Part shown: positions 55,115 to 63,709 of the stretch, one piece after another
Layout: every line of letters starts with the position of its first letter
How positions within the stretch are numbered: position 1 is the stretch's first letter
Assembly: GCF_029936995.1 (NCBI RefSeq)
Contig: NZ_JAPYRE010000005.1
Span: 159,606 to 223,605 of the forward strand
Length of the DNA: 64,000 nt
Reading direction: 5' to 3'
From: Henriciella sp.
GTDB taxonomy: Bacteria; Pseudomonadota; Alphaproteobacteria; Caulobacterales; Hyphomonadaceae
Position numbers and translations under genes: made by a program
The notes under the pieces: generated by a model
The model's database searches: none
Told to the model about the DNA's origin: nothing
What the model saw: the letters and a program-made list of their open reading frames with translations, nothing else

Positions 55115-56053
55115 ATGCGCGTTTCAACACGAAACATTCTGGCAGGCGGTGCTGGCCTGGCAACCCTGCTTGTTATTGGCGGTAGCGTCGCATTTGCAGG
55201 CGGTTCCGGTGGGGGGCATGGTTGCAATAGCTGTAAGCCACCCCCGCCGCCTCCACCGACTTATAATCCGAAACCGAAGACGCCTTGCTGTACGGTCGGG
55301 CGGGGACACAAGGTCGTTGTGCCGGGCGTCAATGTGAATGTGCATGGCGTACGCGTGAATGTTTCGGCCGAAAGCCACCTCAATGTTTCAGCAGGGGCGT
55401 CGGCATCCAGTGATGTGGTCGCTTTCGCAAGTGGCGGCGGTGGCGGTTTCGGTGGTGCTTCTGCCGTAGCGACTACGGCGATTGATGCCCTGAATGTCGA
55501 GGGCGGTGCTGAAACCTATACCGAAACCGTGACAGAACAGGTTCCGACCCTCGAGGAATACTGCGTCGATGAAGTCAGCTACCGTACGGTTCATAAGGCC
55601 GTTCAGGCTGTGTGCATCGATGACAAGGGCGCACCGCATCCGGCTTCACAGGTCGAATCGGGGCAGTCTGTCCCTGCAAGTTACGAAGGTGAGCTCTTCC
55701 GCTGCATGGCAGGAACGCGCATGCAGGTGACGATTGGCGGTATTGAGGCTGGGGAAGCCAGCTTTGATCACGGCAGAACCCTGTCCTGCGCAAAGGGTGA
55801 GGCGCTTGTATATGGCACGGGCGGTCAGCTGACCTGCCAGCCGGAAACACCTCAGCGCAACTGTAATGAACGTTCGCTGCTGCGCCGGTATGGCCCGGGT
55901 ATAAAAGTCATCGAGAGCAAGGCGGCCGAAAAGGTGTGCATCCCGCATCAGCGGACCGTGATGAAGGAAGTGACTCGCGAAGTCGAACGCGTGCGGGCAG
56001 CCGAAGCGAAATCGATGGTTTTCGATGGCGGTGTCGGGCAAGGAGTATACTAA
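55115..56053 (+). CDS. Secreted Cys/Gly/Pro-rich protein of unknown function
   Basis: The 312-residue protein has a signal peptide (LAGGAGLATLLVIGGSVAFA, about residues 9-28), a HGCNSCKPPPPPPP region, then VNVNVHGVRVNVSAESHLNVSAGASAS-like alternating strand repeats (in parts VNVNVHGVRVNVSAE), a GGGGFGG stretch and a Cys-containing C-terminal domain (EEYCVDEV, AVCIDD, FRCMAG, LSCAKGE, LTCQPE). I know no family. Ten or more Cys residues in a secreted protein suggest disulfide bonds. It is followed by a strong terminator, so probably monocistronic. Confidence 0.7.
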   Translation: MRVSTRNILAGGAGLATLLVIGGSVAFAGGSGGGHGCNSCKPPPPPPPTYNPKPKTPCCTVGRGHKVVVPGVNVNVHGVRVNVSAESHLNVSAGASASSDVVAFASGGGGGFGGASAVATTAIDALNVEGGAETYTETVTEQVPTLEEYCVDEVSYRTVHKAVQAVCIDDKGAPHPASQVESGQSVPASYEGELFRCMAGTRMQVTIGGIEAGEASFDHGRTLSCAKGEALVYGTGGQLTCQPETPQRNCNERSLLRRYGPGIKVIESKAAEKVCIPHQRTVMKEVTREVERVRAAEAKSMVFDGGVGQGVY

Positions 56054-56097
56054 GAACCGGTCTTGCTCAGACTGTTGCAACGACAGCACAACAAGAG

Positions 56098-56128
56098 AAA
56101 GCCCCGCTGTTTTGGCGGGGCTTTTTTT
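56098..56128 (+). terminator. Intrinsic terminator after the secreted protein gene
   Basis: GCCCCGC (56101-56107) pairs with GCGGGGC (56115-56121) around TGTTTTG, followed by seven T residues (56122-56128). The hairpin is flanked by A and T bases, so it can be extended by an A-T pair. Confidence 0.92.
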
Positions 56129-56272
56129 GGAATTGTCTCAAATTCTTACTCTGATTTAATGCCGTGCGACAAAGTGGCTGGGTTGCGTTATTGCATGGCT
56201 TTGCTAGTGGCGATCTAGAGTCCGTAAGAGGCTCGCCAATCATAATAAAATGATCATTTGAGGAGACGTGAG

Positions 56273-58820
56273 ATGAAGTTAGCTCCCAGAGCTTTCAACC
56301 CCCAATCGACTTTCAGGAGCGCCTTGTGCCTTGGGGTAGGATTTGCGGCCCTGGCAATGGCCCCGGTCGCCACTGCGCAGGCCCAGGAGGATGAGACACA
56401 GCAGGAAGAAGGCGCAAATGACAGTCAGCGCCGCCTGAACAGCGTTGTTGTTGAAGCAACGCGACGGGCTGGCACGACGGTGCAGGATGTACCGGTTGCA
56501 GTGACCGCCTTCGATGCAGCCCTGCTGGAAGATACAGGCGTGGCGCGCCTGAACGATATCGAGCAGATCGCTCCGACCGTGCAGATTTCCCAGACGGAAT
56601 CAGCAGCTTCGGGCACGAGCATCTCGATTCGTGGTGTTGGGACCGGATCGAACAACCCCGGCTTCGAACCGGCTGTCGGGGTCGTGATCGACGGTGTCTA
56701 TCGCACCAAGACAGGGATCGCCCTGTCAGAGATGCCAGAACTTTCCAGCCTCGAAGTGCTGCGTGGTCCGCAGGGGACGCTGTTTGGCCGCAACACCTCT
56801 GCCGGTGTTGTTTCGGTGAATACTGCAAAGCCGCAATTCGATCCCGAGGCCTATGTCCAGATCGGTGCCGGCAATTACAATATGTATGATGTCGAGGCCA
56901 TGGCGACAGGCCCGATTGCGGATAATGTTGCTGCGCGTGTGGACGTGCTGCGCCGGGCACGTGACGGCTACATTGATGACGTCAATTCGGGCCGCGAATT
57001 CAACAATCTCAACCGTTTCCTTGCCCGCGGGCAGCTTCTGTTCGAACAGGATCAGGCCAGCTTGCGGGTTATCGGCGATGTGGCCCGTACCAATGAAGAC
57101 TGCTGTGTTGGTGTGAACTTCAATCCAGGACCGCTTGGTGCTGCCGTGAATGCTGGCGCGGCGATGGCCGGGCTTGTCGGTATACCGGATGCATCACCGG
57201 ATGAGTATAAAGTAGCGATTTCGCCGAACCGTGATGTCTCCGACGATGTCGAGGAATGGGGGATTTCTGCGGAATACCGCAATGAGGTCTTTGACGGAAC
57301 GAATCTTGTTTCGATCACCTCCTATCGTGACTGGGACGCGCTGCGCGACCAGGATATCGACTTTTCCGGCATCGACCGTGCCTATCGAGATGGCACGACA
57401 ATTGGTGATTGAGACCTTCACGCAGGAAGTCCGCCTTCAGGACACGTATGGCAATCTCGACTGGCTGGTCGGTGCCTTCTACATGAACCAGAAGACGACC
57501 TATACCGATACGATCCGCGTTGGCACACAGGCCAATCTCTATACCGACCTCGTGGCGGCAGGCGCTGCCGGTGGGCAGATTTTCGGCAGTCTTGATCCGA
57601 CGGGGACGCAAATCCCGTCCCTGCTTGGCAATATAGATCCGGCTACAGGCCAGCCTGTTCCGCCCGGAACACCCGGGTCGGTGCCGTTCTTCGTGCCCGG
57701 TTTTCAGCCTGGGCAGGGCCAGAACAGCGACAACTGGGAACAGACCACCAATGCATTCGCCCTGTTTACGCATAATGAGTACGCCGTTTCCGATCGCCTG
57801 ACGGCGACGTTCGGCCTGCGTGCGAATTATGAGGAGAAAGAGATCGAGTACGATCTCAACGGAACCGTCACGCCATGCAGCTTCTTTGCCCAGCAGCCCG
57901 GTGTGGCCCAGGCGCTGGGTCAGCTTGCGCTGCTGGTCTGCAATCCGGCTATCAATACTGAGTTCAACGGGACCGACAGTGACAGTTTCGATGATACGAC
58001 GCTGAGCGGCACTGCGAAACTCGCCTATGAGTTCACACCGGACTTCATGACCTATGCCTCTTATTCACGAGGCTACAAGGCGGGCGGTTACAACCTTGAC
58101 CGTCAGGGCTTTGACAGTGTCCTCTTTGGTGGGGATGGGGCTCAGCCATCAGACCTCAAGTTCGAGGCAGAAACCGTCGACGCCTATGAGCTTGGCTGGA
58201 AGGCAAGTTTCCCGAATGCCAATGCGACACTGAATGGTGCGCTTTTCTATCAGGATGTGTCGGACTTCCAGGAGAACCTGTTCAGCGGCTCCAATTTCCG
58301 CACATTCAATTCGGATGTGGAAAGCTATGGCCTCGAGCTTGATGGCTCGCTCTCTCCGGTCGAGGGCCTGACGCTCCAGGGCGGCTATGCCTACACCAAG
58401 GCCGAGCGCAAGGATGGAATCACTGTGCCGGATGGTACGGGTGGTGTTCAGGCGCTGGCAGCAGGCGGTGTGCAGCTGACCAATGTGCCGGAGCATGTCG
58501 TGACGACGCAGGGTACATATGTGTTCGGCCTCTCCGAATCGCTGAATGGGCGCCTGCACCTGAATGCCCGCTACAATTCAGAATCGGCTCTGGCAGAGAC
58601 ATCGCGCGGGCTGACCGATAATGACGGCTATGTACTCGTCGGCGCGCGGGCTGGTATCCAGTCGGCAGACGGACGCTGGGAATTCTCTGTCTTTGGTGAG
58701 AACATCACTGACGAGTATTACGGCATGGTCGCCTTCGGCGTACCGGAGCAGACCGGGACAAACGCGGTCTATCCGGGTGTGCCGGCCATGTATGGTGCTG
58801 AGCTGAAAGTGAACTTCTAG
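56273..58820 (+). pseudogene. TonB-dependent receptor with an internal frameshift
   Basis: Two adjacent frames together encode one receptor of about 849 residues. The first part (56273-57412) has a signal peptide, a plug domain (VVVEATRRAGTTVQDVPVAV TonB-box region in parts, SIRGVGTGSNNPGFEPAVG, LEVLRGPQGTLFGRNTSAGVV) and barrel strands, and stops after DRAYRDGTTIGD. The second frame continues with IETFTQEVRLQDTYGNLDW and runs to the barrel end at 58820 (AELKVNF). The shift lies near 57395-57410. The total length, 2548 bases, is not a multiple of three, so one base was gained or two lost. It may be a real pseudogene or a sequencing error. GAGGAGACGTGAG precedes the start. Confidence 0.85.
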
Positions 58821-58846
58821 GCACCTGCACTTACTGTTAACGGAGA

Positions 58847-58874
58847 AAGCCCCGCTATCCAGCGGGGCTTTTTT
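58847..58874 (+). terminator. Intrinsic terminator after the TonB receptor gene
   Basis: AGCCCCGCT (58848-58856) and AGCGGGGCT (58861-58869) form a perfect stem with loop ATCC, followed by T residues to 58874. The tail touches the stop of the convergent DUF4345 gene. Confidence 0.9.
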
Positions 58875-59263
58875 CATGCCGCATGATTCGACCGGGCCTT
58901 CAGGGCGATGCAGGCAAGTATGAAGCTGACGACTTCGAAACTGGCGAATGTCCAGCCGCTGGAAGTGGGGGCGTCCCCCAGAATGAGCGATACGAATCGC
59001 GCAAGGGTATAGCCCCCCATATAGACCAGCAGGAAGAAGAGCGCCGGGCGCTCGAATCGTGGCGGGTTGATCGCACCTGCGGCTGTCAGCATGGCCGCGC
59101 CAAGGCTGACCCCGCCGAAGATGCCGCGCATTTCGAACAGGGCATTGGGCCCACTCACATCGACATCGAGGCGTGAGGTCATGGCGAGCGGATCACTGAT
59201 GGACCACAGGCCAAATGCCAGGAACATTATGGCGATCAGTATAAGAAACAGGCGTATGAGCAT
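58874..59263 (-). CDS. DUF4345 family membrane protein
   Basis: The 129-residue protein has four membrane helices (about residues 4-23, 50-66, 73-91 and 101-120) and reads LFLILIAIMFLAFGLWSISDPLAMTSRLD, then NALFEMRGIFGGVSLGAAML, matching DUF4345. The family's function is not known. Start ATG at 59263. Confidence 0.75.
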   Translation of the reverse strand: MLIRLFLILIAIMFLAFGLWSISDPLAMTSRLDVDVSGPNALFEMRGIFGGVSLGAAMLTAAGAINPPRFERPALFFLLVYMGGYTLARFVSLILGDAPTSSGWTFASFEVVSFILACIALKARSNHAA

Positions 59264-59304
59264 TTACAGGCAGATAGACCTGTCATGCATCTTGTCCAGA
59301 ATCG

Positions 59305-59334
59305 AAAAAACCCCCGCCGTGTGAGGGCGGGGGT
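59305..59334 (-). terminator. Intrinsic terminator of the hfa operon
   Basis: On the minus strand, CCCCCGCC and GGCGGGGG flank a seven-base loop, followed by six U residues (plus-strand A-run 59305-59310). It lies 30 bp past the hfaD stop. Confidence 0.92.
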
Positions 59335-59363
59335 CCGGATCGGCAGATCCTCAGCCTTGGAGT

Positions 59364-60602
59364 TTAGTCCCCGGCCGATTGTAGTGTGGCCGAGTTGCCT
59401 ATCGCTGTGGCGGAACCGGAAATGGTGCCGCCGGAGCTGGTCGTCTGGCCGTAAGCATAGGTGTTGCCGTCATTGGTCTGGTTGATTCGGCCGCCAACGG
59501 CACCGTCGCTGCAATAGTTGCAGACCGTCGCGCTCGCGGCATTGCCGATCGAGGAGGCCGTAACAGCCCCTGTGCCACCGGTCATGGACTGGCCGTTGAA
59601 ACTCGCCTGGGTGCCGACTGTGCCAGAATTGTACTGGTCGGCATAAATGGCCGTGTCGGAGCCGACATTCGAGATCAGTGCGGAGTTGCCGACGCCATAG
59701 GCCGAAGAACTGGCATAGCCGGACCAGTTGTCGAGCGTGACATAACTCTGCGTGTCGATATCGGCAGCATTGGTTTGTACGGTCGGTGCGCCTTCCACGC
59801 CGAGAGTCGCATAGCCCCACTCATTATGGACCGTGGCTGAGTTCCCGAACCCACTGGATATTGCGGAGACATCAGTGGCCTCCTGCATGTAAACATCCGA
59901 TGCGGCCTGTACGGTCGTGCCGGCCTCTGTGGACTGGCGGGCCCGATTGTAGTTGGTGCTCGTATAGCCCGTGGCTGTTGTCGCATTGGCACCCGCGGTC
60001 GTGGCGTAGCTGGTATAGCCGCCATTGACCAGAACATCGGCATCGGTCTCCGCGGTTACATTGGCGGAACTGGACTGGACCTGATCGGCCACACTGGTGC
60101 CGAAATTATTGTCCGTGCTCGAGACGTTGGCGATGGCCGTGGTGCCGGTGCTGGCATAATAGGCCCCGTCCAGGTCCATCCGTGTGCTGGCATTGACGTT
60201 ACCTGCCGCCGACTGCTCGGCGCGATAGTCATTATAGCCATAGTCGGTGCCGCCTGATGCAGCATTGCCATAAGAGATCGTGTTCGTGACGGCATTGCCC
60301 GCAGTCGTGCCGGTGAGGCTGGTCTCTGCCGTGGCGTCTGCATCGAACTGCTGTGAGATTTCGGCAGACACATCGCCGGAAACCCTGCTCGCATAGGCGG
60401 TGTTGCCCATCGTGGTCGCCATGGATGCTGCATTGACGGTATATTCAGGAACCTGGACATCCATGTTCGAGAAGACATCACCGAACTGGACCTGGTCGAT
60501 GACACCGGTTTCGGCATCGCTGTCCTGGGCTGCTGCGACGGCTGCCGAGCCTGCTAAAGCCAGGGCTGTCGTCGTTACTATTCTGGTCATGAAACTGATC
60601 AA
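59364..60602 (-). CDS. hfaD: Holdfast attachment protein HfaD
   Basis: The 412-residue protein has a signal peptide (TALALAGSAAVAAAQ) and a long mature part very rich in Ala, Ser, Thr, Gly, Asn and Tyr with many short polar strand repeats (such as NAASMATTMGNTAYASRVSG). It follows hfaB by 38 bp in the usual hfaA-hfaB-hfaD order. In Caulobacter HfaD helps anchor the holdfast to the cell. TTG at 60602 has a perfect AGGGAGG site 5 bp before, whereas ATG at 60590 has none close, so TTG is likely the start. Confidence 0.85.
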   Translation of the reverse strand: MISFMTRIVTTTALALAGSAAVAAAQDSDAETGVIDQVQFGDVFSNMDVQVPEYTVNAASMATTMGNTAYASRVSGDVSAEISQQFDADATAETSLTGTTAGNAVTNTISYGNAASGGTDYGYNDYRAEQSAAGNVNASTRMDLDGAYYASTGTTAIANVSSTDNNFGTSVADQVQSSSANVTAETDADVLVNGGYTSYATTAGANATTATGYTSTNYNRARQSTEAGTTVQAASDVYMQEATDVSAISSGFGNSATVHNEWGYATLGVEGAPTVQTNAADIDTQSYVTLDNWSGYASSSAYGVGNSALISNVGSDTAIYADQYNSGTVGTQASFNGQSMTGGTGAVTASSIGNAASATVCNYCSDGAVGGRINQTNDGNTYAYGQTTSSGGTISGSATAIGNSATLQSAGD

Positions 60603-60640
60603 CTCAGCCTCCCTTGATGGTCTGGTTTGGGGCAGGCGGA

Positions 60641-61639
60641 CTAGTTCCGTCCGCGCAGGCCCGGATCACGCTGGTCATGCCATGCGGCAACATCCTGACG
60701 GGACGGGCCGTTATAGGCTTCAAGATCGCCGCCTTGCGGTTCGAAATCACCGGTCACGCCGTTCGTGGAGATGGCGCCCTCGGTCTGTCCGCAAACATCG
60801 CTGGACGGAACGGCATAGAGATTTGACATCATTTCCAGCACAGCACGTTCCACAACCGAGCGGATGGCCAGCTGGATCGGTTCCTGTGCGCGGCCGCCGA
60901 CACCCACGTCAAAGACGTTGCCATTGGCGAAATCGAAGATGCCGAGCGAGATTTCACGGCCGATGATCTGCTTCTGGTAAGAGATCACGTCGATCACTTC
61001 GAGCGATTCGGTTTCCACCAGGCGCAGGTCGAGACCGACATTGATGACGTAGAGCTTGCCACCGATCGAGCCTTTGGCGTCAGTGGGATCAAGGTCGCCG
61101 ACAAACGCTTCTGCGCCGACAGAGCGGATATTGTAGTTGAGCTCTGTGATGCCGCCGACAAGATAGAAATCGGAGCCCGGAATGGAGCCGGCCGTGATCT
61201 TGCGGAAGTTCTGCGGGGTCTCGTCACCAATCAGCTTGTTATTGGCATATTTGAGTTCGAGCTCGGACACCGAGGTATCGAATCGTTCGACGAGGCGGGC
61301 GCCAGATTTGGCAAAAGCCGAAATCGCCATCAGGGATGCACCCTGGGTAACACGGCGGCCACCTTCGAGATCTGCCTTGCCTGTGTAATCAAGGATGCGG
61401 CCGACTGCGACGCGCGGTGCCCGGTAGCCGGACTGGCGGGCATAATGGCCCATGCAGACAAGCCCTTCGGAATAGGGTGTCGGATTGGCCGTGACCGGCG
61501 CGTTTCCGATGGGGCTTGCATACTGGCCGCTCGGGCCGGCGACGGGTGAAACGCAACCGGTGGTCACGAGGGCTGCCGAGAGAGCCGCGCCACAGGCGGT
61601 GTTCCGGCTACGCTTTGTAAGTTTGCTGAGCGTGATCAT
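60641..61639 (-). CDS. hfaB: Holdfast anchor secretion lipoprotein HfaB (CsgG-like)
   Basis: The 332-residue protein has a lipoprotein signal (SAALVTTGCVSP, Cys near residue 29) and the CsgG domain: PRVAVGRILDYTGKAD, GGRRVTQGASLMAISAF, FYLVGGITELNYNIRS and VGLDLRLVETESLEVIDVISYQKQI (parts), then DVGVGGRAQEPIQLAIRSVVERAVLEMM. CsgG proteins form outer membrane pores, and HfaB is needed for HfaA and HfaD to reach the surface. It overlaps hfaA by 4 bp (ATGA). Confidence 0.93.
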   Translation of the reverse strand: MITLSKLTKRSRNTACGAALSAALVTTGCVSPVAGPSGQYASPIGNAPVTANPTPYSEGLVCMGHYARQSGYRAPRVAVGRILDYTGKADLEGGRRVTQGASLMAISAFAKSGARLVERFDTSVSELELKYANNKLIGDETPQNFRKITAGSIPGSDFYLVGGITELNYNIRSVGAEAFVGDLDPTDAKGSIGGKLYVINVGLDLRLVETESLEVIDVISYQKQIIGREISLGIFDFANGNVFDVGVGGRAQEPIQLAIRSVVERAVLEMMSNLYAVPSSDVCGQTEGAISTNGVTGDFEPQGGDLEAYNGPSRQDVAAWHDQRDPGLRGRN

Positions 61640-62043
61640 TGCAGGTCGAGCTCCCCATTGAGAACGACCGACTGGTCGCCATTGTTGATCTGCGTGGAAT
61701 CGATAATCACCGTGTTGTTGTTGCCATTGGTGATTACATTGAGCTGGTTGCCGACAGCTGTACCGCTGCCGATCATTCCGGAGGCGCCGTCAGTCTGGCC
61801 CCAGCCTGTATAGAGGCTTGTACCAAGCCCCGTGCCGCCGCCGATGAGGCCATTGATGACGACCCGGTTGTTATTGGCGTCACGGCTGCGGGCCGAGTAA
61901 GGCTGGCTTTCCTGACCGTATCCGATGCCGTAGGGGCGCTCGAATTCGGAAACCGTAGAGGCTGCCTGCGCTGCTGCTGCCGGGGCAACCGCTACGGCCG
62001 CAAGCCCGATCAGTCCGGTAAGAAGTTGAGTTCTGTGTTTCAT
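61636..62043 (-). CDS. hfaA: Holdfast anchor protein HfaA
   Basis: The 135-residue protein has a signal peptide (LIGLAAVAVAPAAAAQA) and a mature part with SEFERPYGIGYGQESQPYS and repeats such as NNRVVINGLIGGGTG, NQLNVITNGNNNTVIID and NNGDQSVVLNGELD. These Asn/Gln/Gly strand repeats resemble curli subunits, as does Caulobacter HfaA. It is the first gene of hfaABD. The 245-bp divergent gap to the CBS gene holds its promoter; I saw no CtrA box in it. Confidence 0.9.
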   Translation of the reverse strand: MKHRTQLLTGLIGLAAVAVAPAAAAQAASTVSEFERPYGIGYGQESQPYSARSRDANNNRVVINGLIGGGTGLGTSLYTGWGQTDGASGMIGSGTAVGNQLNVITNGNNNTVIIDSTQINNGDQSVVLNGELDLQ

Positions 62044-62288
62044 CTGCCGATCCCTTTTGGGGTTGATTGCCCGGACAGTTGCAATGCGCGTGCCAGTTCA
62101 GGGGAGGACGTGGGACCAATTTCGCGTGGATGGGGAATGGCCATGAGGCGAATTTGAACCGCTAATGCACGCCTGGAGCACATTTCTGTGCCTTTTCGGC
62201 ACGCGTCTTACGATTAGCACCGCCTTCGCGTGCGCGGGCTCCTATGCTATTAAGGAGTCCCGAAAATAAGAAAGCAGGGAGGATAAAC

Positions 62289-62717
62289 GTGCTTATAGAG
62301 CAGATCCTGAAGACCAAGGGTGGTGACGTATTCACTATTGATGGCGAAAATACTCTCGCGGAAGCCGCCCTTATCCTGGACGAAGCCCGCATCGGGGCAA
62401 TCGTCGCCATGAAGGATGGCGGGCTGGTCGGCGTTCTTTCGGAACGGGATATTTTGCGTCAGGTCGCCCGGCATGGCTCTGACGCGCTCGGCATGACCGT
62501 GGAGAACTCGATGACCCGGGGCGTCATCACGGCAACGCCGGAAGAAACGATCGATCAGTGTCTTGGGCGGATGACCGACCGGCGTGTGCGCCATCTGCCG
62601 ATCATGCGGGATGGCCGCCTGGCCGGCATTGTGTCGATCGGTGACCTCGTCAAATGGAAGATCGAGGAGACAAAAGCCGAGGCCAATGCGATGGCGGAAT
62701 ATATCAAGGGCCATTAG
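62289..62717 (+). CDS. CBS-domain pair protein
   Basis: The 142-residue protein consists of two CBS domains (about residues 8-60 and 75-125): EQILKTKGGDVFTI, LDEARIGAIVAMKDGGLVGVLSERDILRQ and NSMTRGVITATPEETIDQC (in parts), RVRHLPIMRDGRLAGIVSIGDLVKWK. CBS pairs bind adenosyl compounds as energy sensors; the partner is unknown. Start is taken as GTG at 62289 because GGGAGG lies 6 bp before it; an upstream ATG at 62244 lacks a good site. Confidence 0.88.
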   Translation: MLIEQILKTKGGDVFTIDGENTLAEAALILDEARIGAIVAMKDGGLVGVLSERDILRQVARHGSDALGMTVENSMTRGVITATPEETIDQCLGRMTDRRVRHLPIMRDGRLAGIVSIGDLVKWKIEETKAEANAMAEYIKGH

Positions 62718-62917
62718 TCCTGCAGATTAATTGCGGCGGGGCTACATTTAAGGCTTGCCAAGCCCCCCGAACAGAGACTATATGGTCGCTTCGATCTAAA
62801 ACGCCTCTGCCATTGCGGGGCCGCTCACAAGGTGGCTCGGTAAGGCGGTGTTTTGCGCTAAAAAACTACGGATGACGGCCTTGTGCCATTATTCTGTAGG
62901 AAAGTGCAGAAGGGTCG

Positions 62918-62946
62918 TTGACGGAAGGCAGGGTGGTGAATAGAAG
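62918..62946 (+). promoter_or_regulatory. rrn promoter P1
   Basis: TTGACG (62918-62923), 17-bp spacer, TAGAAG (62941-62946). The -10 is the weakest of the four. Confidence 0.75.
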
Positions 62947-63074
62947 CCGCACTCCTTCTGGAGAGACCCGCCGGGGAGATGAGTTCGAAAGAGCTTTTTG
63001 AACCGGGATGTGCTTTCAAATTTGTAGCTTTTCTGGCTTTTGCCTGATCGCTGCAAAGAAGTGCAAAAGGGTTG

Positions 63075-63103
63075 TTGACGGGAACGAGACTGGCTCATAA
63101 AAG
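63075..63103 (+). promoter_or_regulatory. rrn promoter P2
   Basis: TTGACG (63075-63080), 17-bp spacer, TAAAAG (63098-63103), then CCGCC. Confidence 0.82.
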
Positions 63104-63232
63104 CCGCCTCTTCTTGGAAACGACCTTCCGGAGCAAAGGGATGTTTATTGTCCCCGAGCGATGGATTGCGCTTCATAAATCTGCGGTTTTCTTGCCTTCG
63201 GGCGGTTGCTGCAGATGGTGCAGAAAAGGGTG

Positions 63233-63261
63233 TTGACGGAGACGAAGCGGCCTCATATATG
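63233..63261 (+). promoter_or_regulatory. rrn promoter P3
   Basis: TTGACG (63233-63238), 17-bp spacer, TATATG (63256-63261), then CCGCC. Confidence 0.82.
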
Positions 63262-63393
63262 CCGCCCTCTCCTGAGACGCTCACCTGGTTGAGAAGGTGC
63301 CTTCGAGGCACTATTCGAAAGCCCGGTTCTGCGCTGAAAATTGCAGGTTTCGCGGTTCGCTGCGAATGTCTGCAGAAAGCGCAAAAAAGGGTG

Positions 63394-63422
63394 TTGACGG
63401 AAAAAACGGTGGCCCATATAAG
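63394..63422 (+). promoter_or_regulatory. rrn promoter P4 (16S-proximal)
   Basis: TTGACG (63394-63399), 17-bp spacer, TATAAG (63417-63422), then CCGCC. This has the best -10 and gives a leader of about 280 nt before mature 16S. Confidence 0.85.
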
Positions 63423-63478
63423 CCGCCACTTCCGGCGAGGAACTGAGAGGTTCCAGACCGGGCCGGGCCTCTGGCCCA

Positions 63479-63489
63479 GCTGTTTGACA
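63479..63489 (+). promoter_or_regulatory. boxA-like antitermination element in the rRNA leader
   Basis: GCTGTTTGACA in the leader resembles the boxA core (TGCTCTTTAACA) that recruits NusB/NusE to rRNA transcripts. The match is partial. Confidence 0.45.
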
Positions 63490-63709
63490 TCGCAGGAATA
63501 TGGAAGAGAAACGCAGGCGGCATGAATTGCTTGCGGACCCTCCGGGGTCCACGACGATCATGACGTTATGCGTTTCAAGGAAATACCTTTTCATAATGTG
63601 TCCGGTTTCGGCCGGATAGTTTGTGATGAGGGTTTCCCGTCAAAACGCAAATTGCAATCAGCAATTCTTGTCCAATTTCCATGGACATTAAACGTCAGAT
63701 CGAACACTC

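Larger units (their letters stand above)
62854..63480 (+). repeat. Four tandem promoter-bearing repeats (~158 bp) upstream of 16S
   Basis: Four units share, in order, TGCGCT (or TGCTTT) at 62854, 63011, 63167 and 63330, a GTGCA-AAAGGG-type stretch, a TTGACG -35 64-66 bp later, and a -10 followed by GCCGC. The -35 elements start at 62918, 63075, 63233 and 63394, giving spacings of 157, 158 and 161 bp. The parts between are more diverged. It appears as an old tandem duplication of one rRNA promoter. Confidence 0.85.
62718..63709 (+). other. rRNA operon promoter and leader region
   Basis: These 992 bases hold no gene. A G+C-rich inverted repeat (GGGGCT and AGCCCC, near 62738-62765) lies first. 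Then four diverged ~158-bp repeats, each with a promoter, run from about 62850 to 63480. The last ~230 bases are the rRNA leader, with a boxA-like element at 63479 and the short hairpin GGAAC-TGAGAG-GTTCC near 63438. Confidence 0.75.

Noticed and set aside
62734..62769. GGGGCT/AGCCCC inverted repeat after the CBS gene as a terminator
   Set aside because: No T-run follows, and the loop is long; it may still be a weak stop, so I mention it only as part of the region.
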